From contig NZ_FMZA01000005.1 of NCBI RefSeq assembly GCF_900102685.1, positions 1 through 64,000 on the forward strand: a DNA stretch of 64,000 nucleotides, given 5' to 3'. Source of the stretch: Melghirimyces thermohalophilus. GTDB taxonomy: Bacteria > Bacillota > Bacilli > Thermoactinomycetales > DSM-45169. A model generated the notes under the pieces. That model searched no databases, was not told the DNA's origin, and saw only the letters and a list, made by a program, of their open reading frames with translations. Shown here one piece after another: positions 16,385-24,832 of this stretch. Both the position numbers and the translations under genes were made by a program. Positions within the stretch are counted from its first letter, which is position 1, and each line of letters starts with the position of its first letter.

Positions 16385-17029
16385 ATGGATTTTTCACCAG
16401 AGGAACGGGAAGCGATTTATCGAGTGATCCGGGCACGGCGCGATATCCGGCGTTTTACACCGCAGCCGATCCCGGAGGAGGCTTTGGCACGGATTTTGGA
16501 GGCGGCCCACCACGCTCCCTCCGTCGGATTTAAGCAGCCCTGGAATTTTATTTTGATCACATCTGAAAAGATTCGCCGACGGATCAAACAGGGGTTTGAA
16601 CGGGTGAATGCCGAGGAGTTGGCCCGGCTGGAAGCCGATGAAAGAAAGGAGCTGTACAGCCGGTTGAAGCTGGAGGGGATCATGGAGTCCCCGCTCAATA
16701 TTGCCGTCACCTGCGATCGGCGGCGGGATGCTCCCTTTGTCCTCGGTCAGCGACCGATGCCGGATACGGATGTTTACAGTACCTGTCTGGCGGTACAAAA
16801 CATGTGGTTGGCTGCCCGGGCGGAAGGAATCGGCCTCGGTTGGGTCAGCATCCTGGATACAAAAGAAACCGAATCGATCCTCGGTCTCCCGGATCACGTC
16901 CAACTTGTCGCCTATCTCTGTATCGGTTATCCGGTGGAATTCCAGTCGGAGCCGATGCTACAGCAAACCGGGTGGAAATCCCGCTTGGACCTGAACCGGC
17001 TGATCTACCGGGATACCTGGGGAAATTAG
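16385..17029 (+). CDS. bluB: 5,6-dimethylbenzimidazole synthase (BluB-like nitroreductase fold)
   Basis: 214 aa. N-terminal RARRDIRRFTPQPIPEEALARIL and HHAPSVGFKQPWNFILI bind FMN; the middle AVTCDRRRDAPFVLGQRPMP and DVYSTCLAVQNMWLAARAEG with GWVSIL are specific to BluB rather than general nitroreductases. BluB destroys FMNH2 with O2 to give the lower ligand of vitamin B12. No other cobalamin gene or B12 riboswitch is nearby. ATG 16385 has GGGGAGGT 4-5 nt upstream; earlier in-frame GTG and ATG codons have none. Confidence 0.85.
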   Translation: MDFSPEEREAIYRVIRARRDIRRFTPQPIPEEALARILEAAHHAPSVGFKQPWNFILITSEKIRRRIKQGFERVNAEELARLEADERKELYSRLKLEGIMESPLNIAVTCDRRRDAPFVLGQRPMPDTDVYSTCLAVQNMWLAARAEGIGLGWVSILDTKETESILGLPDHVQLVAYLCIGYPVEFQSEPMLQQTGWKSRLDLNRLIYRDTWGN

Positions 17030-17088
17030 ATTCTATCTTGACCGGGGACGGGGATTCCACTATCATTAAGGCTAACGGGACAATTGCA

Positions 17089-17197
17089 TATCCACACATG
17101 GGAGCTCGCGGGAAGCGGGCTGAGATTACGACTATGCCGTCGTTGACCATCGGAACCTGTTGGGTAATGCCAGCGTAGGGAGAGTGACCTTGTGATA
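17089..17197 (+). promoter_or_regulatory. TPP riboswitch (THI element) before luxE-luxC-SDR
   Basis: The conserved parts occur in order: GGGAGC, GGGCTGAGA (the pyrimidine-sensing J region, 17117-17125), then GGAACCTG and GGGTAATGCCAGCGTAGGG (about 17151-17180). P1 can form between TATC(C)ACA at 17089-17096 and TGTGATA at 17191-17197. A terminator begins 11 bases later. The same elements recur before thiC at 63.4 kb, which supports the call. It should lower expression of the three downstream genes when thiamin pyrophosphate is plentiful. Confidence 0.9.
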
Positions 17198-17207
17198 GGT
17201 GATCTTC

Positions 17208-17237
17208 AAGCACTTTGCGTACGCAATGTGCTTTTTT
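17208..17237 (+). terminator. Riboswitch expression-platform terminator
   Basis: AAGCAC-TTTGCGTACGCAA-GTGCTT hairpin with a run of six T's, lying between the TPP aptamer and the first gene. This is the expected regulatory output. Confidence 0.85.
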
Positions 17238-17256
17238 ATTTGAGGAGGGAAGTGGG

Positions 17257-18336
17257 ATGGGGGAGAAAGAGGTTTTGCAAGGGTTGAAAGATATGATGAA
17301 AGCGGTTGAAGCGGATGAGGCGGCCTTCCAAAACCTCGCCTTGCAGCTGTTTCAATATCAATACCGGCACAATCCGCCATACCGCCGTTTTTGCCAAAGC
17401 CGCGGACGCACTCCCCGCATCGTAAAGGATTGGTGGGAAATTCCCGCTGTGCCGATGAGGGCGTTTAAAGAGGCGACGCTTAGCTGTAACGATCCTGCAG
17501 AGGCGGAGGCAGTGTTTATGACCAGCGGGACCACCCGGCCCGGAAAACGGGGAAAACATGTGCACCCGACGCTGGATATTTACAACCGGTCCATGCTCCG
17601 CAACTTTCGGCAGCGATTTATGGGAGCAAGGGATGTGCTTTCCATGGGAATCTTATTTCCCCGGCCGGAAACCCTTCCCCACTCGTCCCTGGCCCACTAC
17701 CTGTCCCTGGCTGTGCGGGAGTTTGGCGGGGAACACAGTTCCTATTTGGTCGACGGGGAGGAGGTCCATTTTTCCCGTCTGCTCCATTTTCTGCGGGAAG
17801 CGGAAAGGAGCGGTGAACCCTGTGCCTTGTTGGGGGCTTCCTTCCACTTTGTTCATGTAATGGACTTTTTGGAACAGGAGGGACTCTCCTTCCGGTTGCC
17901 GGAGGGAAGCCGGATACTGGACACGGGGGGATTGAAAGGGCAGAGCCGCCATGTGGATCCGGACGTGTTTTATGCGGGATTGGCGGCGCGCTTCGGTGTT
18001 CCCCGTCATCGCTGCATCAATATGTACGGTTTGACGGAATTGAGCACCCAGTTCTACGACGACGGGAACGAGACCGTCCCCTCTAAAAAATCGGGTCCCT
18101 ATTGGATCCGGACCCGAGTGATCGATCCGGTCAGTGGCGAGGACGTCCCCTATGGAGAAACCGGTGTGCTCGTCCACTATGATCTGGCCAATGTTCACTC
18201 GGTTTTAGCCGTTATGACTGAAGATTGGGGCAAGGCGGTGGAGGGCGGATTTATTCTGATGGGACGGGCGGAGGGAGCCGAAGCCAGGGGATGCTCTCTG
18301 GCAGCTGAAGAATTCCTTCGCTCCAGCAAAGGGTGA
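17257..18336 (+). CDS. LuxE-family acyl-protein synthetase / long-chain acyl ligase
   Basis: 359 aa of the LuxE family (ANL-related adenylate-forming enzymes). FMTSGTTRPGKRGKH at about 87-101 is the phosphate-binding loop, INMYGLTELSTQFYDDG the A5-like motif, and VLVHYDLANVHSVLAVMTED with a late LMGRAEG corresponds to the C-terminal hinge. LuxE activates a fatty acid as an acyl-AMP and passes it to the LuxC reductase. ATG 17257 follows GAGGAGGGA. First gene of a three-gene operon directly behind a TPP riboswitch; the stop is 5 bases before the next start. There is no luciferase gene here. Confidence 0.88.
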   Translation: MGEKEVLQGLKDMMKAVEADEAAFQNLALQLFQYQYRHNPPYRRFCQSRGRTPRIVKDWWEIPAVPMRAFKEATLSCNDPAEAEAVFMTSGTTRPGKRGKHVHPTLDIYNRSMLRNFRQRFMGARDVLSMGILFPRPETLPHSSLAHYLSLAVREFGGEHSSYLVDGEEVHFSRLLHFLREAERSGEPCALLGASFHFVHVMDFLEQEGLSFRLPEGSRILDTGGLKGQSRHVDPDVFYAGLAARFGVPRHRCINMYGLTELSTQFYDDGNETVPSKKSGPYWIRTRVIDPVSGEDVPYGETGVLVHYDLANVHSVLAVMTEDWGKAVEGGFILMGRAEGAEARGCSLAAEEFLRSSKG

Positions 18337-18341
18337 TGGAA

Positions 18342-19796
18342 ATGTGGGAGACAGCGGGTTATCATCCCGGACTGGGGGAGACAGAGGTCCAATGGCGGGA
18401 ACAAACCTTTGAACAAGGGGGCGAGCGGCGTCGGGTACGAGTTCCAGTACCCGATGAAAAGGGGTTGCAGCGTTTAGTGGAGGTGGTGAGGAAAAACAGA
18501 CAAACCGACTTGGCCTCACTCTCTGTGTCTGAGGTGGTCCATCGCATCGACCAAACGGTGGAGCGTCTGCTGGACCGGAATCACCCGCTCCGCCGCAGGA
18601 TGGAAGATTGGCTGCCCGTGGTGACGGGCCTGGCTCCTGATGTGATTCGCACCGGGTTGACCGCCTCCATGAAAACCTTCCGCAAACCCCAGCTGCTGCG
18701 TTGGTTGGCTGAAGATTTTGGGAATCCGGCCATGTTGGACAGCTTTCAGCCCCGGGTGAACGGCGGGTTTACCCGGGCTATATCACCTCATTTGTTGGTC
18801 CACATCTGGTCGGGCAATGTACCGGGAATTCCCCTGTGGAGTTTGGTCTCAGGGTTATTGGTCCGATCGGCCCAGATTGGAAAAGTGGCCTCGGCGGAGC
18901 CCTTGATGGCTGGCTGGTTTGCCCAGGCTCTGGAGGAAGTGGATCCCAAGTTGGCCCGATGCCTGGCGGTGGTCGGTTGGCAGGGCGGCGATGAATCGAG
19001 GGAGCGGCTGCTATTTCAAGAAGCGGAAGTGGTTTCCGCTTACGGGAGCAATGAAACCCTGGAGGCGATTCAAAGCCGGATTCCGGTAACCACTCGCTTT
19101 TTGCCCCATGGCCATCGCTTCGGACTGGCTCTGGTGGGAAAAGAGGCACTCAACCCAGCCCGGGTGGCGGATGTCCTTCGCAAGGCGGCACGGGATGTGG
19201 CTATCTATGACCAGCAAGGTTGTTACTCTCCCCATTGTTTTTATGTGGAGAAAGGGGGTGTGCTCTCCCCTCGCCAATTTGCTCGCATGCTGGCCCATGA
19301 GCTGGATATCATGCAGATTCGCTATCCCCGCCGCACCCTTTCCCCGAGAGAGATCGGCGAATGGAACCGATGGAACCAACAAGCGGAGTGGCGAGCCCTG
19401 GAAGGGGAGGAAGCGGAGTGGATCGGGGGAGATGGTCGTTTCTGGTCCGTCGCCTATGAGGAGACAGGGGATGCTTCTCTGCTGCCTACCTGTCTGAACC
19501 GAGCTGTGTTGGTGTCGGCGGTCAACGACCTGGAGGAGGTGGCGGGACGGATCGCTCCTTTTAGGGCCTACCTGCAGACCGCGGGGATCGCCGCTTCCTC
19601 CCGGCGGATGTTTCAGCTGGCGGATCGGCTGGCCGAGACGGGTATCACAAGGATCTGTGCCCTCGGCCATATGACGGTACCTTCCTCAGGTTGGCATCAT
19701 GACGGACGTCCCGTCTTGAAAGATTTGGTCCGACTGGTTGATGTGGAACCATCTGCAGAAGTGGCGGCGGAACCCCACAACCCCTATTCGGAATGA
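18342..19796 (+). CDS. LuxC-family acyl-CoA/acyl-protein reductase
   Basis: 484 aa of the LuxC family within the aldehyde dehydrogenase superfamily. SPHLLVHIWSGNVPGIPLWS is the conserved nucleotide-binding region and DQQGCYSPHCFYVE carries the catalytic Cys (Cys 294). It reduces an activated acyl group to a fatty aldehyde with NADPH. Start ATG 18342 has AAAGGGTGAT upstream; GTG 18333 and ATG 18336 overlap that site. Tight coupling to the LuxE gene implies a fatty acid reductase complex. The third lux partner, the LuxD thioesterase, is missing. Confidence 0.88.
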   Translation: MWETAGYHPGLGETEVQWREQTFEQGGERRRVRVPVPDEKGLQRLVEVVRKNRQTDLASLSVSEVVHRIDQTVERLLDRNHPLRRRMEDWLPVVTGLAPDVIRTGLTASMKTFRKPQLLRWLAEDFGNPAMLDSFQPRVNGGFTRAISPHLLVHIWSGNVPGIPLWSLVSGLLVRSAQIGKVASAEPLMAGWFAQALEEVDPKLARCLAVVGWQGGDESRERLLFQEAEVVSAYGSNETLEAIQSRIPVTTRFLPHGHRFGLALVGKEALNPARVADVLRKAARDVAIYDQQGCYSPHCFYVEKGGVLSPRQFARMLAHELDIMQIRYPRRTLSPREIGEWNRWNQQAEWRALEGEEAEWIGGDGRFWSVAYEETGDASLLPTCLNRAVLVSAVNDLEEVAGRIAPFRAYLQTAGIAASSRRMFQLADRLAETGITRICALGHMTVPSSGWHHDGRPVLKDLVRLVDVEPSAEVAAEPHNPYSE

Positions 19797-19817
19797 TGTG
19801 AACAGGAGGAATAGAAG

Positions 19818-20585
19818 ATGGATCTCAAGAGCCAGAGGGTGCTGGTCACCGGCGGCAGCCGAGGGATCGGCGCCGCGATCGCCCGGGCCTTCGCCCGTCA
19901 AGGTGCCGCCGTGGCCGTCAACTATCGCGAGAACCGGGAGGCGGCGGAAGCAACCGTCCGATCCTGCCGTCAATTCGGTGGCGACGCCTTGCCGGTCCAG
20001 GCCGATGTTACCGATGAACAGGAGGTTCGTCGGATGTCGGAACATATTTTTGCAGAATGGGGTGCCCTCGATGTGGTGATCAATAACGCCTTTCGCCCTT
20101 ATCCCTTTGATCCAGAGGGAAGAAAGCCCTTTTCCCGCTTAGAATGGAAGGATTACCGGGATCAATTGGAGGGGGTCTTGACAGGGGTTTATCACGTCAC
20201 TCAGTCTGTCCTGCCCCAGATGCAGGCAAAGAAGTCCGGAAGCATCGTCAACATCGTTACCGACCTGATTGCCCGCCCGACGGTTCCTTACCACGAGTAC
20301 ACCACGGCCAAGTCGGCGGTGGTTGGCTTTACCCGAAACCTGGCTGCTGAAATGGGGGCTTATGGTATTCGCATCAACTGCGTAGCTCCGGGTCTGGTCT
20401 ATCCGACGGATTCCAGCCGTCATACCAAGGAATCGATCCGGGAGGCCATCGCTGACCAAACCCCGCTGAGAAGGATCGCTACCCCCGAAGATGTGACGGG
20501 CCCCGTTCTCTTTCTCGCCTCGGACTACAGCCGGTTTATGACCGGGCAAATCCTGTATGTGGACGGGGGTCTGGTGATGAGTTAA
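19818..20585 (+). CDS. Short-chain dehydrogenase/reductase, third gene of the lux-like operon
   Basis: 255 aa SDR. TGGSRGIG (11-18) binds NADP(H), NNAF follows at 89-92, and Y161-x3-K165 in EYTTAKSAV is the catalytic pair. The usual catalytic Ser position (NIVTDL, residue 148) is Thr, which is uncommon. AGGAGGAATAGAAG precedes the ATG, 21 bases after luxC. A reductase after LuxE-LuxC could convert the aldehyde to an alcohol or act on a beta-keto intermediate; this is inference. The operon ends in a large hairpin. Confidence 0.85.
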   Translation: MDLKSQRVLVTGGSRGIGAAIARAFARQGAAVAVNYRENREAAEATVRSCRQFGGDALPVQADVTDEQEVRRMSEHIFAEWGALDVVINNAFRPYPFDPEGRKPFSRLEWKDYRDQLEGVLTGVYHVTQSVLPQMQAKKSGSIVNIVTDLIARPTVPYHEYTTAKSAVVGFTRNLAAEMGAYGIRINCVAPGLVYPTDSSRHTKESIREAIADQTPLRRIATPEDVTGPVLFLASDYSRFMTGQILYVDGGLVMS

Positions 20586-20606
20586 AGCATATCGAACCGT
20601 CTCTGT

Positions 20607-20690
20607 CGCGAAAAAACAGTCCCGCCTGAACAGTGGGACCGAGTGTTTGGCTGGCTCCGGAGTGGCTGGGGCGATGCCGGTTTTTTCGCG
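20607..20690 (+). terminator. Long inverted repeat at the end of the lux-like operon
   Basis: CGCGAAAAAAC (20607-20617) and GTTTTTTCGCG (20680-20690) are exact inverted copies enclosing a second stem AGTCCC...GGGAC. It can end transcription in either direction. Confidence 0.6.
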
Positions 20691-21149
20691 TTTCTCGTCT
20701 TCGACCCCCCAATTGTCTGTCATGTCGTGATCAGTAACTCAATGTTCGAAAACGTAAGCATCCGATAGAGGATGATTGAATTGTTATTGAGATATCAAAT
20801 ATATTTCGAAGAGCCGTTATTTTTATCGCTGTCGGCCTGGTTGCCTGGATGCTGTCTACTTGGTTTGTGCGGCCTGCCCACCCTTGGGTAAATCGGCGGC
20901 ATTCGACGCTTGTTGATCTCCTGCCGGCCATGGCTGCTGCTGGTATCGGCAGCGGCTGCTCCGCTACCACCGGGTGGATCCATCGGTTACGGTCCTTCAC
21001 CGTCGGTATGGCTTTCTCCCCTTGACCTTCGGATCAAGGAAGTCCTTGAGCCGGCTGTTTATGAATGAAGATCCTTTCGTGCCTACGCTTTTTCATGGCG
21101 CTGATAACAGTTATCTTGGTTAACCATTTAGCAGCAGGACATGGGATGT
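20691..21149. other. Stretch with no intact gene; possible eroded membrane protein
   Basis: A plus-strand frame at about 20795-21025 reads RAVIFIAVGLVAWMLSTWFV and on to a stop, which looks like a membrane helix, but it has no ATG, GTG or TTG start behind an in-frame stop. The opposite frame (89 codons) has no ribosome binding site. TCAAGGA-AG-TCCTTGA near 21033-21050 is a palindrome without a T-tract. I cannot assign a gene. Confidence 0.3.
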
Positions 21150-21362
21150 TCACTCCTGCTCCGGCTTCCGGGTTTGCCGGTCTGCTGAAAGGGGTTGACG
21201 ACTTTTGTCCTTTCCCACATGAATGACCGTAAAGCCGTTTCGCCGCTTTCGATTGGCGAGGCGCTGGATCCATTTCTCCAACAACAGCGCACCCGAAACG
21301 GAAAGCAGGAGTCCGGTGACGATCCACAAAGCGAATACAACCTGGGGTTCCCAATCGCTCAT
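21150..21362 (-). CDS. Small membrane protein, 70 aa
   Basis: One N-terminal membrane segment (VVFALWIVTGLLLSVSGALL, residues 8-27) followed by a basic stretch LANRKRRNGF and a polar tail rich in Arg, Gln and Glu: the topology of a small inner-membrane protein with a cytoplasmic tail. GAAAGAGGG lies upstream of the ATG. No family recognised. The region upstream has AT-rich promoter-like sequence. Moderate confidence because the site is weak. Confidence 0.5.
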   Translation of the reverse strand: MSDWEPQVVFALWIVTGLLLSVSGALLLEKWIQRLANRKRRNGFTVIHVGKDKSRQPLSADRQTRKPEQE

Positions 21363-21548
21363 ATATTTGACCCTCTTTCTTCAATTCTATATCTATCGTA
21401 TTAAGGTATGGTTACGATAATTGGGGCTGTTTTCCTTCCGCTGCGGTGGAAATCGGAGGGAGAACCGTGACTATAAGCGTTTCCGTCGCATCTATTATAG
21501 AGAAGTGGTGATTCGGCTGGAAAATAACAGAAAGGGGTGATGGGTGCT

Positions 21549-22424
21549 TTGACTGGGGCGAAACAGCGGGTGTTTGTCTACGGATCCCTGCGCCGAGGCG
21601 AGCGGTACCACTTGCTATTAGCGGAGTCCAAGGTGGAGGCGTTGCAGGCCTGGACCAAAGGGGAACTGATCGATACCGGTTGGGGGTATCCCGGGCTGAT
21701 GGAAGGGGAAGACCGCGTTTACGGAGAGTTGTATCGAGTCGATGAGAAGACCTTGGCTCGGTTGGACCATTTGGAGGGTTATCAATCCGATGCTCCGGTA
21801 AAACCGGGAGGTTACCGGCGGGTGTGGCGGCGTATATACACTGACCGGGGCCCGGTGAAAGCTTACGTCTATCTCTTTGAAATGCCGGAGACCCACCCCT
21901 TTCGAAAGGTGATGTATGGCGACTGGAAAGCGCGTCATTTGGGACAGCAAAAGGAATGGCTCTACTTCGCTTACGGTTCCTGTATGGATGATGAGCGCTT
22001 TCATTCTCAAGGGGTTGCAGAGGAGTTTCACGATGTGTTGGGCCGCGGGGTGTTGAGACGTCATGCTATGCGCTACACCCTTCCTTATTCGGACGGGGGA
22101 AGGGCCGACATTGTGGAACAGCGGGGGCGAAGGGTGGAAGGAAAAGTCTACCGAACCAGCCCCCGAGGGCTGGATTATCTCTTTTGGAGAGAAGGAGTGC
22201 ACAGCGGAGTGTATCGCCCCGCCTGGGTTCCCGTGGTGATCGAGGGAAAAATGGTGGAAAATGTTCTCACCTTTATCGTCATCGATAAAAAGAAAGAAAC
22301 CGCTCCCCCGGAGCATTATGCCAGAGAAATCCTGCGGGGCAGTGAGGGGGTTGTCAGTTCCGCCTACCATCGCCGTCTACGCCGACGTCTGAAGAAAAAA
22401 TTCGGAATGGTAGTAGAATATTGA
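21549..22424 (+). CDS. Tandem gamma-glutamylcyclotransferase-like protein (YkqA-like)
   Basis: 291 aa with two GGCT/AIG2-like domains. The first begins RVFVYGSLRRGERYHLLL (Y-G-S-L motif) with RLDHLEGY; the second begins LYFAYGSCMDDERF (Y-G-S motif) and continues to YLFWREGVHSGVYRP. B. subtilis YkqA has the same two-domain plan. The fold cyclises gamma-glutamyl amines, but bacterial function is uncertain. Start: GTG 21537 and ATG 21540 lie within the AAAGGGGTGAT site, so TTG 21549, 8 nt after it, is the more likely start. Confidence 0.85.
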   Translation: MTGAKQRVFVYGSLRRGERYHLLLAESKVEALQAWTKGELIDTGWGYPGLMEGEDRVYGELYRVDEKTLARLDHLEGYQSDAPVKPGGYRRVWRRIYTDRGPVKAYVYLFEMPETHPFRKVMYGDWKARHLGQQKEWLYFAYGSCMDDERFHSQGVAEEFHDVLGRGVLRRHAMRYTLPYSDGGRADIVEQRGRRVEGKVYRTSPRGLDYLFWREGVHSGVYRPAWVPVVIEGKMVENVLTFIVIDKKKETAPPEHYAREILRGSEGVVSSAYHRRLRRRLKKKFGMVVEY

Positions 22425-22529
22425 AAATGGTGGGTAGGGCCCATTCTGTATATGAGTAAAAGAAATAAAAATAGGCTGCCCGGAGGACAGCCCCAAAAGT
22501 TATTGGATGCGTGAATAAGGAGAGTGTGA

Positions 22530-22613
22530 ATGAATCAGCCAACGTTCCAGGAGCAAGAAAGAAGGTTGTTGATCACAAGCAAGCACTGCCGACATGAATT
22601 AATCATAACGTGA
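22530..22613 (+). CDS. Possible small protein, 27 aa
   Basis: A short frame, MNQPTFQEQERRLLITSKHC then RHELIIT, preceded by AAGGAGAGTGTGA with good spacing. It is polar and unlike any family I recognise. Length makes chance likely. The rest of the 365-base gap between the YkqA-like gene and the SDR holds one hairpin (GGCTG...CAGCC, 22469-22488) and nothing else clear. Confidence 0.3.
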   Translation: MNQPTFQEQERRLLITSKHCRHELIIT

Positions 22614-22789
22614 ATCGACAGCTGTGGCTATCAGACAAAAGAACCGTTTTATCTGTCCATCGGAGGCAGTAACGGAGGTACGGATTCTTTACGATCATCA
22701 CCTAGAAAATCGGTGAAAGGAAGGGATTGTCGGCGGTCCGTCAGGGGAAACTAGGTTTGATCATTTCACGGTGCGAGGAGGAGAATCCG

Positions 22790-23644
22790 ATGTCGAAACA
22801 ACTTCAACCCCCGCAGCATCAAAACCGGCAACCAGGGTTGGAATCGGAGATGGCCCCCCGCCCCTTGGCGGAGAAGATGGATTATTTGGGAAGCGGGAAA
22901 CTTGCAGGGAAAGTGGCCCTGATCACTGGCGGGGATAGCGGGATCGGGCGGGCAGTGGCTATCGCCTTCGCCAAAGAAGGGGCCGATGTGGCGGTTCTGT
23001 ATCTGGATGAACACGGGGATGCGGAAGAGACGAAGCGGGAGGTGGAGGAAGAGGGACGGTGTTGCTTTCTGTTATCCGGCGATCTCGGGGATGCGTCCTT
23101 TTGCCGGCAAGCGGTGGAAAAGACGATCCGTACCCTGGGCGGTTTAAACATCCTGGTCAACAATGCTGCCGAGCAGCATCCCCAGGATGGGATCGAGCTG
23201 ATTTCCCCGGAACAGTTGGAGCAGACTTTCCGGACCAATGTTTTCTCCCTTTTTTATATGACCCAAGCCGCTTTGCCGCAGATGATGGCCGGGGATGTCA
23301 TCATCAATACCACATCGGTTACCGCTTACAAAGGCAACCCCGTGTTATTGGATTATTCCTCCACGAAAGGGGCGATCGTAGCCTTCACCCGGTCCCTGTC
23401 CCAGTCGCTGGTGAAAAAGGGGATCCGAGTCAATGCCGTGGCCCCAGGACCCATCTGGACTCCCTTGATCCCATCCACCTTTTCCACTGAGCAGGTGGAA
23501 TCTTTCGGCTCCAGCACACCGATGGGGCGAGCGGGACAACCGGCGGAACTGGCGGCCAGCTACGTATTTCTCGCTTCGTCGGATTCCTCCTACATGACCG
23601 GTCAAGTTCTCCACCCTAATGGCGGTGTGGTGGTCAACGGCTGA
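22790..23644 (+). CDS. Short-chain dehydrogenase (YhdF/YdaD general-stress type)
   Basis: 284 aa. An N-terminal extension PPQHQNRQPGLESEMAPRP precedes the Rossmann start, as in the B. subtilis YhdF/YdaD/YhxC group. TGGDSGIGRA binds the nucleotide, NNAAEQHP follows, TTSVTAYKG supplies the catalytic Ser, and YSSTKGA the Tyr and Lys. The C-terminal MTGQVLHPNGGVVVNG is standard. The substrate is unknown; relatives are induced by general stress. ATG 22790 is preceded by GAGGAGGAG. No sigma-B promoter could be identified with confidence. Confidence 0.88.
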   Translation: MSKQLQPPQHQNRQPGLESEMAPRPLAEKMDYLGSGKLAGKVALITGGDSGIGRAVAIAFAKEGADVAVLYLDEHGDAEETKREVEEEGRCCFLLSGDLGDASFCRQAVEKTIRTLGGLNILVNNAAEQHPQDGIELISPEQLEQTFRTNVFSLFYMTQAALPQMMAGDVIINTTSVTAYKGNPVLLDYSSTKGAIVAFTRSLSQSLVKKGIRVNAVAPGPIWTPLIPSTFSTEQVESFGSSTPMGRAGQPAELAASYVFLASSDSSYMTGQVLHPNGGVVVNG

Positions 23645-23683
23645 TTCCATCGGGACCAAACAGCGGATAAGCCGATATAAGAT

Positions 23684-23717
23684 AAACCCACCGGACTGGA
23701 GTCTCGGTGGGTTTTTG
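23684..23717. terminator. Bidirectional intrinsic terminator
   Basis: AAACCCACCG and CGGTGGGTTTTT pair around GACTGGAGTCT, between the SDR and the convergent lipoprotein gene. Confidence 0.88.
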
Positions 23718-23727
23718 GTATTCGGTT

Positions 23728-24627
23728 TTATTGTTCCGGGGAGGGCGCGGTTTGGGCGTTGTCTTTAACCTCCTGGGGCACCTCGATGGTTCCTTTGTAT
23801 TCCCCTTTGAGGGTGATCGTCATCTCTTGCTTGGCGGTGATCATCCCGGATGTGGTGCCGTCATCGAGGGGGATCTCGATTTCGGTTTTCTGATCCACCT
23901 TTTCCTGCTCAAAGCTCTTCTTGTCGATATATACGACCTGTTTGATATTGTTCAGTTTGACCTCATCTTCCTTGACGGGCAATCCCGCCTGTTTCAGTGC
24001 AGGTACCGCCGACCCCTTCAGCTGTTTCATGTAAAGGTCTTTCACCTGCTTCAGATCTTTGTCCACATTAAGGGTGATCACGTATTGGTCTTCGGTTTCC
24101 TTCATGTTAAACATATCATTTTTGTCTCCTTGGAACTTGGAGACCAGTTCCTCCAACTTTTGCAGCGCTTTAGAGGGGTTCTGAGCCTGATCGCCGCCAA
24201 ACTGATTCAAGTCGGCGCCCTCGCTTTTCAGCCAGGTTGTGCCGCCGTCCATACTTTGATAGAATTCATCTCCCACTTGATACGCTTCCATTTCTCCGGT
24301 CTCACCAGCGCTTTTCATGGTTCCGGTCAAATGAACGGCAGCGGGGTCCTTGGTGAGTTCCATGTTCATATCGAAACTCTGAGTAATCCCTTGACTTTGC
24401 CCTTCCGCTTCCAGGTTGAAGTCCTGTTTCCCTTCCACCTGAAGGGTTTGCCCCTTTGCCTGCTGTGAGGCTTCCTGTGTTTTCTGGATCACTTCATTGA
24501 CGCTCAGCTTTTCCTCCTCAGCAGCTTCTTTGTTTGGTGATCCGCTGTCAGCGGTGGAATTTTGGCAAGCCGCCAATAATAAAACCATTGCTGGGATCAT
24601 CAGATAACGGAATAAACGATTCAACAA
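23728..24627 (-). CDS. Secreted lipoprotein, DUF6612-like
   Basis: 299 aa. Signal peptide with lipobox LLLAACQNS at about residues 17-24, an acidic linker (GSPNKEAAEEEK), then a beta-rich domain: QTLQVEGKQDFNLEAEGQSQ, YQVGDEFYQSMDGGTTWLK and a C-terminal MTITLKGEYKGTIEVPQEV. This is the pattern of DUF6612/LppX-like Bacillota lipoproteins, anchored outside the membrane, with unknown ligand. TTG 24627 or TTG 24624 could be the start, behind AAAGGAAGAGG. Single gene. Confidence 0.8.
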   Translation of the reverse strand: MLNRLFRYLMIPAMVLLLAACQNSTADSGSPNKEAAEEEKLSVNEVIQKTQEASQQAKGQTLQVEGKQDFNLEAEGQSQGITQSFDMNMELTKDPAAVHLTGTMKSAGETGEMEAYQVGDEFYQSMDGGTTWLKSEGADLNQFGGDQAQNPSKALQKLEELVSKFQGDKNDMFNMKETEDQYVITLNVDKDLKQVKDLYMKQLKGSAVPALKQAGLPVKEDEVKLNNIKQVVYIDKKSFEQEKVDQKTEIEIPLDDGTTSGMITAKQEMTITLKGEYKGTIEVPQEVKDNAQTAPSPEQ

Positions 24628-24832
24628 TACCTCTTCCTTTCTGAATATAAATGGTATGTGTATTAAGTATAAATATAAAAATTCAAAAATAAAAGGGTGA
24701 TAGAATAATCAGTTACGTTTCCTGTAATTAAATAGCCGCTCTTCTATCATAGGAGACCTGAAGCAGGGGGAAGTATGTTAAGATAGACTATAGAAAGATT
24801 CTGATGACTGTTACATAAGGAGGTTCTTGGGA

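Noticed and set aside
17257-20585. A bioluminescence (lux) operon
   Set aside because: LuxA, LuxB and LuxD are absent. LuxE/LuxC homologues occur in many non-luminous bacteria.
20731-21000. Minus-strand 89-codon frame after the lux-like operon
   Set aside because: No start signal; the opposite strand carries a hydrophobic frame that also lacks a start. Neither can be called a gene.
23707-24468. Plus-strand frame of 253 codons opposite the lipoprotein gene
   Set aside because: Leucine- and phenylalanine-rich shadow of a Glu/Lys-rich lipoprotein. It overlaps the terminator at its start.
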